Assembly: GCA_020831585.1 (NCBI GenBank)
Contig: JAFIGE010000036.1
Coordinates: 1 to 38,266 of the forward strand
Direction of reading: 5' to 3'
DNA: 38,266 bases
DNA from: Opitutales bacterium
Lineage (GTDB): Bacteria > Verrucomicrobiota > Verrucomicrobiia > Opitutales > Oceanipulchritudinaceae
The position numbers and the translations under genes are program-made. Below, one piece after another: positions 8,349 to 16,154 of the stretch. Position 1 is the first letter of the stretch. Every line of letters starts with the position of its first letter. The notes below the pieces were generated by a model. It was not told the origin of the DNA, searched no databases, and saw nothing but the letters and a program-made list of their open reading frames with translations.

Positions 8349-8697
8349 GGGGCACAAAGTAATCTCGACCGAACCGGACGAGGGAATGAATTAAAATTAA
8401 GAATTAACGGGACACCCTTAGAAAAATTAACGGGACACCCCTAGAATATACTTGACGCATCCCATCGCCCGCAATGGCTGGCGGCATGTTAAAGGCGGGG
8501 GGGGAACCTCCCGGTTGGGGAGAGCGTCACCATGCGCAAGGACGCCGCCGGTCGAGTTTTACTTGGCTAAAAGTCGCAAACTTACCACGGGGAACTCCGT
8601 TCCTTCCTCCAGAACCGCCCCCGCTGATCGTATCAAGATACGCACGGCTCCTCCGGCACCGCCGCACACTCCACTGCGGAAACTGTTCAAAGGGAAG
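8349..8697. other. Gene-free stretch next to the RAYT: tandem repeat and small hairpins
   Basis: These 349 bases lie between the methyltransferase and the RAYT stop codon. They hold the tandem 22-bp repeat at 8402-8446 and several small inverted repeats: GCGTC/GACGC (8524-8528 and 8541-8545, preceded by GGAG), GGAAC-TCC-GTTCC (8591-8603) and CGTATC-AA-GATACG (8629-8642). No coding frame is convincing. Hairpins beside a RAYT are where its cognate REP elements are often found, but none of these is shown to be one. Confidence 0.45.
8402..8446. repeat. Tandem direct repeat of 22 bp, two copies
   Basis: Copy 1 (8402-8423) and copy 2 (8425-8446) share the core TTAACGGGACACCC and differ at a single base (T or C after ACACCC). 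One base separates them. They lie about 250 bp beyond the RAYT stop codon, in locally AT-rich sequence unlike the surrounding genes. Confidence 0.8.
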
Positions 8698-9762
8698 TTA
8701 CGCCGCCCGATACACGCCCGCGCAACCTTCGCGATCACGGCGCTTGAACCAGCGCTGACCCGCCGCCTGCGCGGCTTCCGCCAGCTTCTCCAATCGACCC
8801 GCCACTCGATGATACAGGGTTCCATAGCGCTTCACCGTCGTTACCCAATTCTCTAAATCCAGTTCCAAGCGCTCCAGCACGGGGGCCAGCTCCGCCGGAA
8901 TCGCCCCGGCCTTGTCGTCGCGCATGCGCCGACCCGTCCAGTCCACCAGTTGCAAATAGCGCTCCTCGCTCATTCCCAGCACCCCACCCTCTCCCGCGTC
9001 CACCCGTGCCAACCAGCGCGCCCGCTCCACGTCTCCACGAGCGACGTCCACCATCCGGTTCTGCCCCTCCGTCGCGCTCGACTCGTCGCCCCCCGAAGCT
9101 GCCCACGCCGCCAACTTCGCACGACCCCGACGCGCCCGTAAGCGATCCCCCACCCCGCAGAACTCGCTCTCCTCCGGAGTCTCCGCCACCCCGGACCGCA
9201 CCGGATTCAAGTCCACATACGCCATGCACGCCGCCACCGCTCCCGCATCCGCCAGGCGCTGACACTTGAAACGACCTTCCCAGAAACGGCCCTTGCAACC
9301 GTCCTCCTCATTCGCCCGGCGCGCCACCACCTCGCTCAGCCCGCGCATGAACCAACTCAGGTTCCCCAGCCGCTCACGGTATATTTTCACCTTCTCCGCG
9401 TCCTTTGCCAAGATCGCCACACCATCCTCCACCGCGCTCGCCCCCACCTGATCCCGCCGTCCCGGACAAAGCCGCAACCAACGACGTGCCACCTCCTCGT
9501 CGCTCCAACCGGAAACCACTTCGGGCCGCGTCCGCACAACCAGGTGTACGTGGTTGCTCATCACTGCGTAGGCACACACATCCAACGCAAAGATCCCGCA
9601 CAGCTCTTGGACCCGCTCCCGCACCCACTCCCGCCGGTGTTCGAAGCTCTTTCCTGAATACTCATCCCACCCACACAGAAAAGCCCGCCGCACGCAGCGA
9701 TTGATACAGTGAAACACCCCAGCCTCTCCGGGGCGGTAGACGAATTTTCGGGCCATGGTCAT
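8698..9762 (-). CDS. REP-associated tyrosine transposase (RAYT), complete
   Basis: IS200-like Y1 transposase of 354 residues. The N-terminal block FVYRPGEAGVFHCINRCVRR is followed by the HUH metal-binding pair H71/H73 in YAVMSNHVHLVVR. The AYVDLNPVRSG motif further on probably holds the catalytic tyrosine. A long C-terminal extension after about residue 215 carries charged helices and is longer than in IS200 TnpA. RAYTs are domesticated single-copy relatives thought to spread REP hairpins. The start at ATG 9762 is chosen because AGGAGGA lies seven bases upstream. An ATG at 9756 is also possible. It is a different branch from the two edge RAYTs, which share little beyond the HUH and YxDLNPVR motifs. 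Confidence 0.9.
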   Translation of the reverse strand: MTMARKFVYRPGEAGVFHCINRCVRRAFLCGWDEYSGKSFEHRREWVRERVQELCGIFALDVCAYAVMSNHVHLVVRTRPEVVSGWSDEEVARRWLRLCPGRRDQVGASAVEDGVAILAKDAEKVKIYRERLGNLSWFMRGLSEVVARRANEEDGCKGRFWEGRFKCQRLADAGAVAACMAYVDLNPVRSGVAETPEESEFCGVGDRLRARRGRAKLAAWAASGGDESSATEGQNRMVDVARGDVERARWLARVDAGEGGVLGMSEERYLQLVDWTGRRMRDDKAGAIPAELAPVLERLELDLENWVTTVKRYGTLYHRVAGRLEKLAEAAQAAGQRWFKRRDREGCAGVYRAA

Positions 9763-9918
9763 GAACTTTCCTCCTGATTCGGCGCTGGGAACAGCATTGA
9801 ATCGAGTGCCACTCAACCGGAAATCGTTACAAAGGCAAACATTTTTATGGATGTCCTGTTAAAGATACTGGGTTTTTCGCTTTCAAGGCATGGGGATGAA
9901 GGCTTACATGAAGATCTT

Positions 9919-10515
9919 ATGAGTTCATTACCCCCGCCGTCTTCCCGTGTGCCTTCGGAGAACATTATCCTGATTGGGATGCCGGGGTCTGGCAAATCCA
10001 CGGTTGGCGTGCTCCTCGCGAAGGAGCTGGGGTTTGCTTTCGTGGATACGGATATTCTTATCCAACAACGGGAAGGCTGTCTGCTACAGGAGCTTGTGGA
10101 TCGCGTTGGGTCGGCGCAGCTACGTGCGATTGAGAGCGATGTCTGCCGCGCCCTATCCTGCTCGCGGACGGTCGTGGCCACCGGGGGGAGCGCGGTCTAT
10201 TGTGCGGATGCGATGAGGCACCTGAGCGGATTGGGGCCAGTCATCTGGCTGGACGCCCCTTTTCCGGTGATCAACGAGCGCATAGAGCGGAATCCCCTGC
10301 GGGGTCTCGCCAAAAATCCGGATCAAACGCTGGAGGATCTCTACGACGAGCGACAACCGCTCTATCGGCGTTTTGGCGAAATCCGCATTCCCTACGCCGA
10401 GGAAACTCCGGAGGCGACCGTCCGTTCGATAATCGGAGTTTTGCCGAGAGAGTTCCGGCGTTCACCATCGGGCGATTCGAGTGGCGGCGAGTCTTCCCAC
10501 TCGCCAAGAGATTAA
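9919..10515 (+). CDS. aroK: Shikimate kinase-like protein
   Basis: Predicted to phosphorylate shikimate with ATP in the chorismate pathway. From ATG 9919 the protein has 198 residues. Walker A is GMPGSGKST (20-28). The DTD motif (D43/D45) and R69 in LRAIES correspond to magnesium and shikimate-binding residues. The lid has RNPLRGLA. The usual third glycine-rich motif GGG reads GGS (89-91, ATGGSAVY), a variant found in a subgroup of the family, so a paralogous role on another small alcohol is possible. An ATG at 9847 would add 24 residues with no family similarity. The start at 9919 leaves the usual short lead before the first strand. The gene is followed after 24 bp by an SDR and then a methyltransferase, probably one operon. 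Confidence 0.75.
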   Translation: MSSLPPPSSRVPSENIILIGMPGSGKSTVGVLLAKELGFAFVDTDILIQQREGCLLQELVDRVGSAQLRAIESDVCRALSCSRTVVATGGSAVYCADAMRHLSGLGPVIWLDAPFPVINERIERNPLRGLAKNPDQTLEDLYDERQPLYRRFGEIRIPYAEETPEATVRSIIGVLPREFRRSPSGDSSGGESSHSPRD

Positions 10516-10539
10516 AGCGCCGTCAGAGGTCTTTCCACA

Positions 10540-11220
10540 ATGGCAGCAAAGAAAATAGTTCTCACCGGATGCACCCGGGGGCTGGGCCGGGCGCTTCTCG
10601 AAGAATGGATTTTGGACGGTCATCACCTCGCGGGCTGCGGCCGCAATGAAAAGACTGTCCGCGAACTGGGAAACCGTTTTGGCGCACCCCATCGCTTCGA
10701 TGTCGTCGACGTGAGCGAGGCGGAGACCGTGAATCGGTGGGCAAGCGAGGTCTTGCGGGAGGGTTTGCCTGATCTGCTCGTGAACAATGCCGCCGTGATG
10801 CACGAACCGGCACCCTTCTGGGAGATACCCCGCGAAGCCATCGCGCAAAACTTTCAGGTCAATCTCTTGGGAAGTATCCACGTGCTTCAGGCTTTTCTGC
10901 CTGCCTTTGTGCAGGCGCGGCGCGGGATGATCGTGAACCTGAGTTCCGGAGCCGGGCGCAGTGGCATCCCCCGGATCAGTGTCTACGGATCAACCAAATG
11001 GGCCATTGAAGGACTGACAAAGTCCATCGCAGCGGAGCTTCCGGAGGGGGTGGGCATCATTCCCCTGAGTCCCGGCATGGTGGATACGGATATGCTGCGC
11101 GCGTGCTACGGCGATCAGGCCGCCGAACATCGCCCCGTTCAAGCATGGGCGAAAGTGGCGGCGCGCTTTATTCTCGGTTTGACCCCCGCGCAGAGCGGTC
11201 AATCCATCTCTACACCCTGA
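10540..11220 (+). CDS. Short-chain dehydrogenase/reductase (SDR)
   Basis: NAD(P)-dependent oxidoreductase of 226 residues, classical SDR. The cofactor motif is TGCTRGLG (about 9-16). GRNEKTV after strand 2 suggests preference for NADP. NNAA (around 87) and a serine in NLSSGAGR precede the catalytic YGSTK (about 148-152). The PG motif follows in LSPGMVDTDM. The substrate cannot be inferred. It sits 24 bp downstream of the shikimate kinase-like gene and 30 bp upstream of the RlmI-like gene, which suggests co-transcription without a clear functional link. Confidence 0.88.
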   Translation: MAAKKIVLTGCTRGLGRALLEEWILDGHHLAGCGRNEKTVRELGNRFGAPHRFDVVDVSEAETVNRWASEVLREGLPDLLVNNAAVMHEPAPFWEIPREAIAQNFQVNLLGSIHVLQAFLPAFVQARRGMIVNLSSGAGRSGIPRISVYGSTKWAIEGLTKSIAAELPEGVGIIPLSPGMVDTDMLRACYGDQAAEHRPVQAWAKVAARFILGLTPAQSGQSISTP

Positions 11221-11250
11221 CCGGCGTTCGTCCCTTTTCTCAAGCCGCTC

Positions 11251-12513
11251 ATGCCGCCCCCTCCGCAACGCCGCCGCCCGCGCAAATCCAAATCGCCCGC
11301 CGAGAGCCCGCTGCCACCAGGTAGCGAGGGTTGGACCGCACCTTGGGCTCAGATCAAGAGCTTCCGCTTCAATCCAGCCATCTTCAAGTCCATGCTTGGG
11401 CCGGTCTCGCCGGATGCGCGTCCGGGAGATTTCGTTACCGTGATCGATCCGGAAGGAAACCCTTTCGGCGAGGGCCTGTTGAACAACCTCCCTTCCGCGC
11501 GCATTTCCCTGCGCGTCCTGCGCCACGGCCCCGAGCAGTTTGGCGAAACGGCCTACTTAAACGAGGCCATCACGCGCGCCCTCGAACTCCGGACCCAGTG
11601 GCTCGGCTTGGGGACCGACCTCTCCACGACGAATACTTACCGCGTCATCCACTCCGATGGCGACAGCCTCAGCGGTTGGGTGGTGGATCGCTTTGGGGAA
11701 AGCCTTCTTGTGCAGGTGAACAGCCTTGGCATTTGGCAGCGCCTCGGAGACTTTTTGCCCCGGCTCCACCGGGCACTTGGCACCCGCCGCCATCGCGTCC
11801 AAGTCGACCCGGAAATCGCCCGCATGGAGGGCATTCGCGGCACCGCTCCCGGCGACGACAGCAGCCTGCGCAGCGAGCGCGTGGTCGAAAACGGTATCCG
11901 CTACGAGGTGAATTTTGAGACCGGCCACAAAACCGGTTTCTTCTGCGATCAGCGCGAAAACCGTCGAAGGTTGGCGCAGTGGACGCAGGGCAAAAAGGTG
12001 CTCGACCTTTGTTGCTATACGGGTGGCTTTTCCCTCGCCGCGATGGTGGGGGGCGGAGCGGCCTCCGTCACGGGTGTGGACCTCGACGAAAAGGCTATCG
12101 CCCAAGCCAAGCGCAATGCCAACCTTAACCAGGCGCGCATCAAATGGGTCCACGCCGACGCGTTTGCCTACGCCCGCCAGATGCAAACGAACGGAGAGCA
12201 ATTCGATGTGGTTGTTCTCGACCCGCCGAAGCTAATTCTCTCGCGTGAGGAGCGCCGCCAAGGGGAACGCAAGTATGAGGACCTCAACGAACTGGCAGCC
12301 TCCCTGGTCGCGCCCGGCGGTCTCTTTGTGACCTGTTCATGCTCCGGCCTGCTCTCGCTGAGCGATTTCGAGCGGGTCGTCACCCGCGGGGTGCATCGGG
12401 CTCAACGTCGCCTGCAATACCTTGATCTCACTGGTGCCGGGGGCGACCACCCTATCCTTTCCAATTGCCCGGAAAGCCAATATCTCAAAGTTTATTGGGG
12501 TCGGGTGTGGTGA
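11251..12513 (+). CDS. rlmI: RlmI-like 23S rRNA cytosine-C5 methyltransferase
   Basis: SAM-dependent RNA methyltransferase of 420 residues in the RlmI/YccW family, which makes m5C in 23S rRNA. A basic N-terminal tail (PPPPQRRRPRKSKS) precedes a PUA-type RNA-binding region (about 36-110). A bridging domain carries DRFGESLLVQ. The catalytic domain starts at TGHKTGFFCDQRENR, with motif I VLDLCCYTGGFS (from residue 250) and the motif DPPK (324-327). A cysteine motif (TCSCSG) corresponds to the catalytic region. The precise target base is by homology only. It is the last gene of the probable aroK-SDR-rlmI unit. Confidence 0.82.
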   Translation: MPPPPQRRRPRKSKSPAESPLPPGSEGWTAPWAQIKSFRFNPAIFKSMLGPVSPDARPGDFVTVIDPEGNPFGEGLLNNLPSARISLRVLRHGPEQFGETAYLNEAITRALELRTQWLGLGTDLSTTNTYRVIHSDGDSLSGWVVDRFGESLLVQVNSLGIWQRLGDFLPRLHRALGTRRHRVQVDPEIARMEGIRGTAPGDDSSLRSERVVENGIRYEVNFETGHKTGFFCDQRENRRRLAQWTQGKKVLDLCCYTGGFSLAAMVGGGAASVTGVDLDEKAIAQAKRNANLNQARIKWVHADAFAYARQMQTNGEQFDVVVLDPPKLILSREERRQGERKYEDLNELAASLVAPGGLFVTCSCSGLLSLSDFERVVTRGVHRAQRRLQYLDLTGAGGDHPILSNCPESQYLKVYWGRVW

Positions 12514-12623
12514 ATTTCCGGGCCTGCCCTTCCTGAAACCGGAGCCCCCTGTAAACCCGTGGCTTCCTGAGCGGACGCTTTGAGATTGAAGCGGGAGGTC
12601 CTCCTGACTTGGCTTGAGAGACC

Positions 12624-12992
12624 ATGCAGCTCTCCCGCCAGGCCGAAGATTTAATCGCCTCTCTTCGCAATTTTCCGGAAAAGGAGAGCGTGGCGGTCGA
12701 ACGGGGCGCGAAGAGCTTGGAAAACCTCATCGATGTTTGCCTGGAGCGGCACTACATCGGTCGGGAGACACCGGAGGAGGTGATCATCCGCAACTGGCGC
12801 TCCATCGCCGGGGCAAACTTTGCCGGGCGCTGCGCCCCGGAGAAAATCGATCCGGCGGGCATTCTCCTGATCAAGGTGCCGAGCGCGGTCGTTCGCCGGG
12901 AGCTGGAGTTTGCGGAGGATCGCCTTATGACGGCGATCCGCGCCCTGCCGGGTTGCGAAATCGTTAAGGGAATCGCGCTGCGTGCCGGATAG
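12624..12992 (+). CDS. dciA: DciA/DUF721 family protein
   Basis: This 122-residue protein matches the DUF721 pattern: a central WRSIAGANFAGRCAPEKID stretch, then a strand (GILLIKVPSAVVRRELEF) and a helix ending in ALPGCEIVKGIALR. DUF721 proteins include DciA, the replicative helicase loader or operator of bacteria that lack DnaC/DnaI. With dnaA in the same window, that role is plausible. The N-terminal half (about 1-45) is less conserved. The gene converges on the ferredoxin gene. The 20-bp gap between them is part of an inverted repeat (GTGCCG at 12982-12987 with CGGCAC at 13004-13009). Confidence 0.75.
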   Translation: MQLSRQAEDLIASLRNFPEKESVAVERGAKSLENLIDVCLERHYIGRETPEEVIIRNWRSIAGANFAGRCAPEKIDPAGILLIKVPSAVVRRELEFAEDRLMTAIRALPGCEIVKGIALRAG

Positions 12993-13012
12993 CGGGCAGC
13001 GAACGGCACCCT

Positions 13013-13267
13013 CTATGCGTCGATAACGAGGTCGGTCTTGGGAACCGAGCAACAGAGCAACTCGTTGCCTTCGTCGGGCTGGCCGCCGTGGCCCATGGGG
13101 TAATCGACTTCTCCGGATACTACCGGCTGCTGGCAAGCCGTGCAATTTCCCATACGGCAGCCAAAATCGAGATCGAGCCCGGCATCTTCGCCGAGTTCGA
13201 GAAGGCTCTCGTGTTTACCGGTCCATTCGACCGTGGTGTCTGATTTGCGGAAGGTGACTTTTGGCAT
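13013..13267 (-). CDS. Plant-type [2Fe-2S] ferredoxin
   Basis: Small electron carrier of 84 residues. The cluster-binding cysteines follow the plant-type pattern: CRMGNCTAC (C-x4-C-x2-C, residues about 37-45) and a distant cysteine in LLCCS (about 72-73). The fold is otherwise standard ([12 protein letters not shown] at the N terminus). It lies 46 bp downstream of lysine 2,3-aminomutase on the same strand and is probably co-transcribed. A radical SAM enzyme needs an electron donor, so it may serve that enzyme, although plant-type ferredoxins have many partners. Confidence 0.88.
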   Translation of the reverse strand: MPKVTFRKSDTTVEWTGKHESLLELGEDAGLDLDFGCRMGNCTACQQPVVSGEVDYPMGHGGQPDEGNELLCCSVPKTDLVIDA

Positions 13268-13313
13268 CGTGAGCTTGGATGTGGGTTAAAAACGGAGAAA
13301 ATGGCATGGTGAA

Positions 13314-14495
13314 TCAAGCGAGAACGGGCAGCGCGGGTTCGCGCTCCACCTCGGCGGGCCGCGAACCCTTGAGGGGATAGCGATACTCCTCGCCTTCGAA
13401 GTTACGCATAATAACCTCATCCTCAGTGATCTCCTTGACGTATTCCGGGTTGATGGGCACCTTGCCGCCTCCACCGGGTGCATCGATGACAAACTGCGGC
13501 ACCGCATAGCCGGTGGTGTGACCGCGCAAATCGCGGATGATTTCAATGCCCTTGCGCACGTCGGTGCGCAGGTGTGCCGACCCTGTAATCAAGTCGCACT
13601 GGTACAGGTAGTAGGGCCGCACCCGCATCTGCAATAGCCGGTGAACGAGAGACCGCATAATCGCTGCATCGTCGTTCACCCCCTTAAGCAGCACGCTCTG
13701 ATTACCCAAGGGCACCCCGGCGAAACTGAGCCGCTCGCACGCGCCATACAGCTCCTCCGTGCACTCGCGCGGATGGTTCACGTGAATACTGATCCAGACG
13801 GGACCGTGCTTGCGGAAAATCTCCTGCAACTGTGGCGTGATGCGCTGGGGCAAAAACACCGGAATGCGCGAGCCAATCCGGATAAACTCCACGTGCGGGA
13901 TCGCCCGCAAGCGCCCAAGAATATAGTCGAGCTTCTTGTCCGAGAGAAGCAAGGGATCTCCTCCACTCAAAAGCACGTCGCGGATCTGCGGGTGCGTTTC
14001 GATATATTTGAGGGCATTCTCGTAGTTCGGATGAAAGTCGTATCCCTGGGCGTTGGAGACGAGCCGGCTACGCGTGCAATAGCGGCAATAAGCCGCGCAG
14101 ACATTTGTCACGAGAAAGAGGCAGCGGTCGGGGTAGCGGTGGACAAGACCATCCACCCCCATGGAACCTTCCTCCCCGACCGGATCCAGCAACTCCTCGG
14201 GGGCCACATGCATTTCCTCACCCCGGGGGATAACCTGTCGGCGAATGGGGCAGTGCGGATCCTCCCGGTCAATGAGGTTGAAAAAGTAAGGCGTAATGGC
14301 AAGGGCGAGCTTGTTGTTGGCGAAGTCGCAACCCGCCTCCTCTTCCGGCGTCAGGTCCATGTATTCGCGCAAGTGCTCCACACGGGTCAGGCGGTTGCGC
14401 AACTGCCAACGGTAGTCCTGCCAGTCCGAAGCCGCCACTTCAGACCACAAGCCCTGCCCGCTAAACCAGTTTTTTCGGTCATCCAAAGGATACAT
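13314..14495 (-). CDS. kamA: Lysine 2,3-aminomutase (KamA, radical SAM)
   Basis: Converts L-lysine to beta-lysine using PLP, an iron-sulfur cluster and SAM. The protein has 393 residues from ATG 14495 (MYPLDDRKNWFSGQGL). The radical SAM motif CAAYCRYC gives C133, C137 and C140. LLSGGDPLLL follows as the SAM-binding strand. Both lysine-recognising aspartates of characterised enzymes appear conserved, in YQCDLITGSAH and VIDAPGGGGK, which favours lysine over glutamate as substrate. The reading frame stays open upstream across the ArsR gene, but those codons are antisense to it. Beta-lysine is often acetylated to an osmolyte, yet no acetyltransferase (ablB) is nearby. The divergent ArsR gene and the palindrome between them may regulate it. 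Confidence 0.88.
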   Translation of the reverse strand: MYPLDDRKNWFSGQGLWSEVAASDWQDYRWQLRNRLTRVEHLREYMDLTPEEEAGCDFANNKLALAITPYFFNLIDREDPHCPIRRQVIPRGEEMHVAPEELLDPVGEEGSMGVDGLVHRYPDRCLFLVTNVCAAYCRYCTRSRLVSNAQGYDFHPNYENALKYIETHPQIRDVLLSGGDPLLLSDKKLDYILGRLRAIPHVEFIRIGSRIPVFLPQRITPQLQEIFRKHGPVWISIHVNHPRECTEELYGACERLSFAGVPLGNQSVLLKGVNDDAAIMRSLVHRLLQMRVRPYYLYQCDLITGSAHLRTDVRKGIEIIRDLRGHTTGYAVPQFVIDAPGGGGKVPINPEYVKEITEDEVIMRNFEGEEYRYPLKGSRPAEVEREPALPVLA

Positions 14496-14528
14496 CGTCT
14501 TTGAAAAATTACTTGAAAAATCGATTGA

Positions 14529-14550
14529 CGTATTTAGAAATCTAAATACG
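14529..14550. promoter_or_regulatory. Perfect 10-bp-arm palindrome, probable ArsR operator
   Basis: CGTATTTAGA, two A bases, then TCTAAATACG form a perfect dyad in the 84-bp gap between divergent kamA and the ArsR gene. It overlaps a -35-like TTGACG (14525-14530) with a TACGAA (14547-14552) 16 bp on, reading toward the regulator. On the other strand TTGTTT and TAAATA flank most of it toward kamA. The size and AT-rich arms fit ArsR/SmtB-type operators. Confidence 0.7.
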
Positions 14551-14579
14551 AAAACAACTAGTAAAGGGAGGATTTTCAA

Positions 14580-14975
14580 ATGGTCAAGCAGTCGGCGGAA
14601 AAGTTCAGGGGGAGCGGAGAGGCAACCCGGCGTTCGGTGCCCTGCCCGCGCACGGGTTTGAGCGAGGATGCCCGCGAACTGCTCGCAAAGCGGTTGTGGA
14701 CGATCGGGGACGATGTGCGGTTGTGCCTCCTGGGTTTGCTGCCCGCATCGGAAACGGCGACCCCCGCAATGAATGTATCCCAGCTGGCCGGGACGCTGGG
14801 GCTGAGCCAGCCCACGATTTCGAATCATCTGGCCCGTCTGCGCACGCTGGGAATTGTGCGACACCGCCGCGTTGGGCGCGATGTCTTTTACTGGATCGAC
14901 GCCGAGGCGGCCGAGCGCATTCTGGAGGATCTCCGCCGAGCCTTGAAGACGCAGGGGGCCGATGCACCCGAATGA
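14580..14975 (+). CDS. ArsR-family winged-helix transcriptional regulator
   Basis: DNA-binding repressor of 131 residues with an N-terminal tail of about 40 residues. The helix-turn-helix is ISNHLARLRTLGIV preceded by LAGTLGLSQPT (about 69-93), followed by a wing VRHRRVGRDVFYWID (about 94-108). This is the ArsR/SmtB layout. The metal-binding ELCVCDL motif of arsenic sensors is not present, although a CPCP pair lies in the N-terminal tail (residues 21 and 23 are cysteine in this region). The effector is unknown. A good ribosome site GGGAGG (14566-14571) precedes ATG 14580. The palindrome just upstream suggests autoregulation and possible control of divergent kamA. Confidence 0.85.
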   Translation: MVKQSAEKFRGSGEATRRSVPCPRTGLSEDARELLAKRLWTIGDDVRLCLLGLLPASETATPAMNVSQLAGTLGLSQPTISNHLARLRTLGIVRHRRVGRDVFYWIDAEAAERILEDLRRALKTQGADAPE

Positions 14976-15209
14976 CGGGGTGCCCGGCCCAGGAGCAGCT
15001 CCGCGCTCCCACACTGGCGGCGCAAGGAAATGATGTGCTACCCTTCCTCTCCGCTTGCCTATAGTCATCACCGGAAAACATCGCCTCCCTTCCGAGACAA
15101 GTATTTTTCTAATTTACCAGGTTATTTTATCTGTGTATCTGGAATCGGAATTATTCCGGGGGTGTGTTTAACTTTGCCATCGGCGAGAAATGGGTTCTGC
15201 TTTCCGGCC

Positions 15210-16148
15210 ATGCATTCTGTTGCGAAACGGCACGCCCGGCTCATTCTGGAGGCGGGGAAAAATTGGGCGGGCGACAGGGCCTTCCAACATTCCGCCGCTC
15301 TCGCTTTCTACATGCTGTTTTCGATGGCACCGCTGCTGATTATCGCCATCACGGTGACCGGCCTGTTTCTGGGAGAGGAGGCGGCGCAGGGGCAGTTGGT
15401 GGGAACACTGGAACAATGGATGGGCCCCGAGGGAGCGGCCGCGCTGGAAACGACCATTGCGGAAACGCACCCAAGCCAGAGCGGCTGGCTTGCCACGATC
15501 ATCGGATTCAGCCTTCTCGCCCTCGGCGCGACGACGGTTTTCGGGCAACTGCAAATGTCTCTGAACGACATCTGGAAAGTGACGCCCAATCCGCGCAAGA
15601 GCGGAATGCTGCTCCTTCTGAAAACACGTTTTCTCTCGCTCACACTGGTCCTCACGATCGGTTTTTTGCTCCTTGTTTCTCTGATGCTCACGGCCATTTT
15701 GAGCGCGGTGGTGCGATTTGCCAATGACCTGATTCCGCTGCCGGGGATGATGTTGAAGATCACGGATATCGTTGTTTCGCTTTTCATTATCAGCGTTCTC
15801 TTTGCGGCCATTTTCAAGGTGTTGCCCGACGTGATTCTGCCTTGGCGGGAGGCCCTCACGGGGGCCTTTATCACGGCGGTTCTCTTCATTTTCGGAAAGT
15901 ATGTGATCTCGCTCTACATCACATACACCGGGGCGGCGTCCGCTTATGGGGCGGCTGGTTCACTGGTGGCCGTGCTGATCTGGATTAATTACTCTGCGCT
16001 CATTCTCTTTTTCGGCGTTCAGGTGACCAAAGTCTATGCAATGGACCGTGGAGTTCCGATCGAGCCAAAGGCAACAGCCGTGCGGGTTTGTCAACAAATC
16101 GTCCAGGAATCACCGGCAAACAAGGAAAAGCCCCACGCAAACGTGTAA
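15210..16148 (+). CDS. YihY/UPF0761 family inner membrane protein
   Basis: This 312-residue protein belongs to the YihY (formerly RNase BN/BrkB) family. Six hydrophobic segments are visible: around ALAFYMLFSMAPLLIIAI, WLATIIGFSLLALGATTVFG, LVLTIGFLLLVSLMLTAIL, VSLFIISVLFAAIFKVLP, ALTGAFITAVLFIFGKYVIS and LVAVLIWINYSALILFFGV. Family signatures include the early DRAFQHSAALAFY and the GAAGSLVAVLIWINYSA region. The molecular role is unknown. The old tRNA-processing claim for this family was withdrawn. The ATG at 15210 matches the usual N terminus; an upstream ATG at 15030 would add unconserved residues. It converges on the deaminase gene with a 6-bp gap. Confidence 0.85.
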   Translation: MHSVAKRHARLILEAGKNWAGDRAFQHSAALAFYMLFSMAPLLIIAITVTGLFLGEEAAQGQLVGTLEQWMGPEGAAALETTIAETHPSQSGWLATIIGFSLLALGATTVFGQLQMSLNDIWKVTPNPRKSGMLLLLKTRFLSLTLVLTIGFLLLVSLMLTAILSAVVRFANDLIPLPGMMLKITDIVVSLFIISVLFAAIFKVLPDVILPWREALTGAFITAVLFIFGKYVISLYITYTGAASAYGAAGSLVAVLIWINYSALILFFGVQVTKVYAMDRGVPIEPKATAVRVCQQIVQESPANKEKPHANV

Positions 16149-16154
16149 GGGACG

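Noticed and set aside
8629-8642. CGTATC-AA-GATACG as a terminator
   Set aside because: A two-base loop cannot form in RNA and no T-run follows. It is listed only as a small dyad in the gap.
14496-15071. N-terminal extension of the aminomutase frame
   Set aside because: It is antisense to the ArsR gene and crosses the palindrome and promoters. KamA proteins begin close to ATG 14495.
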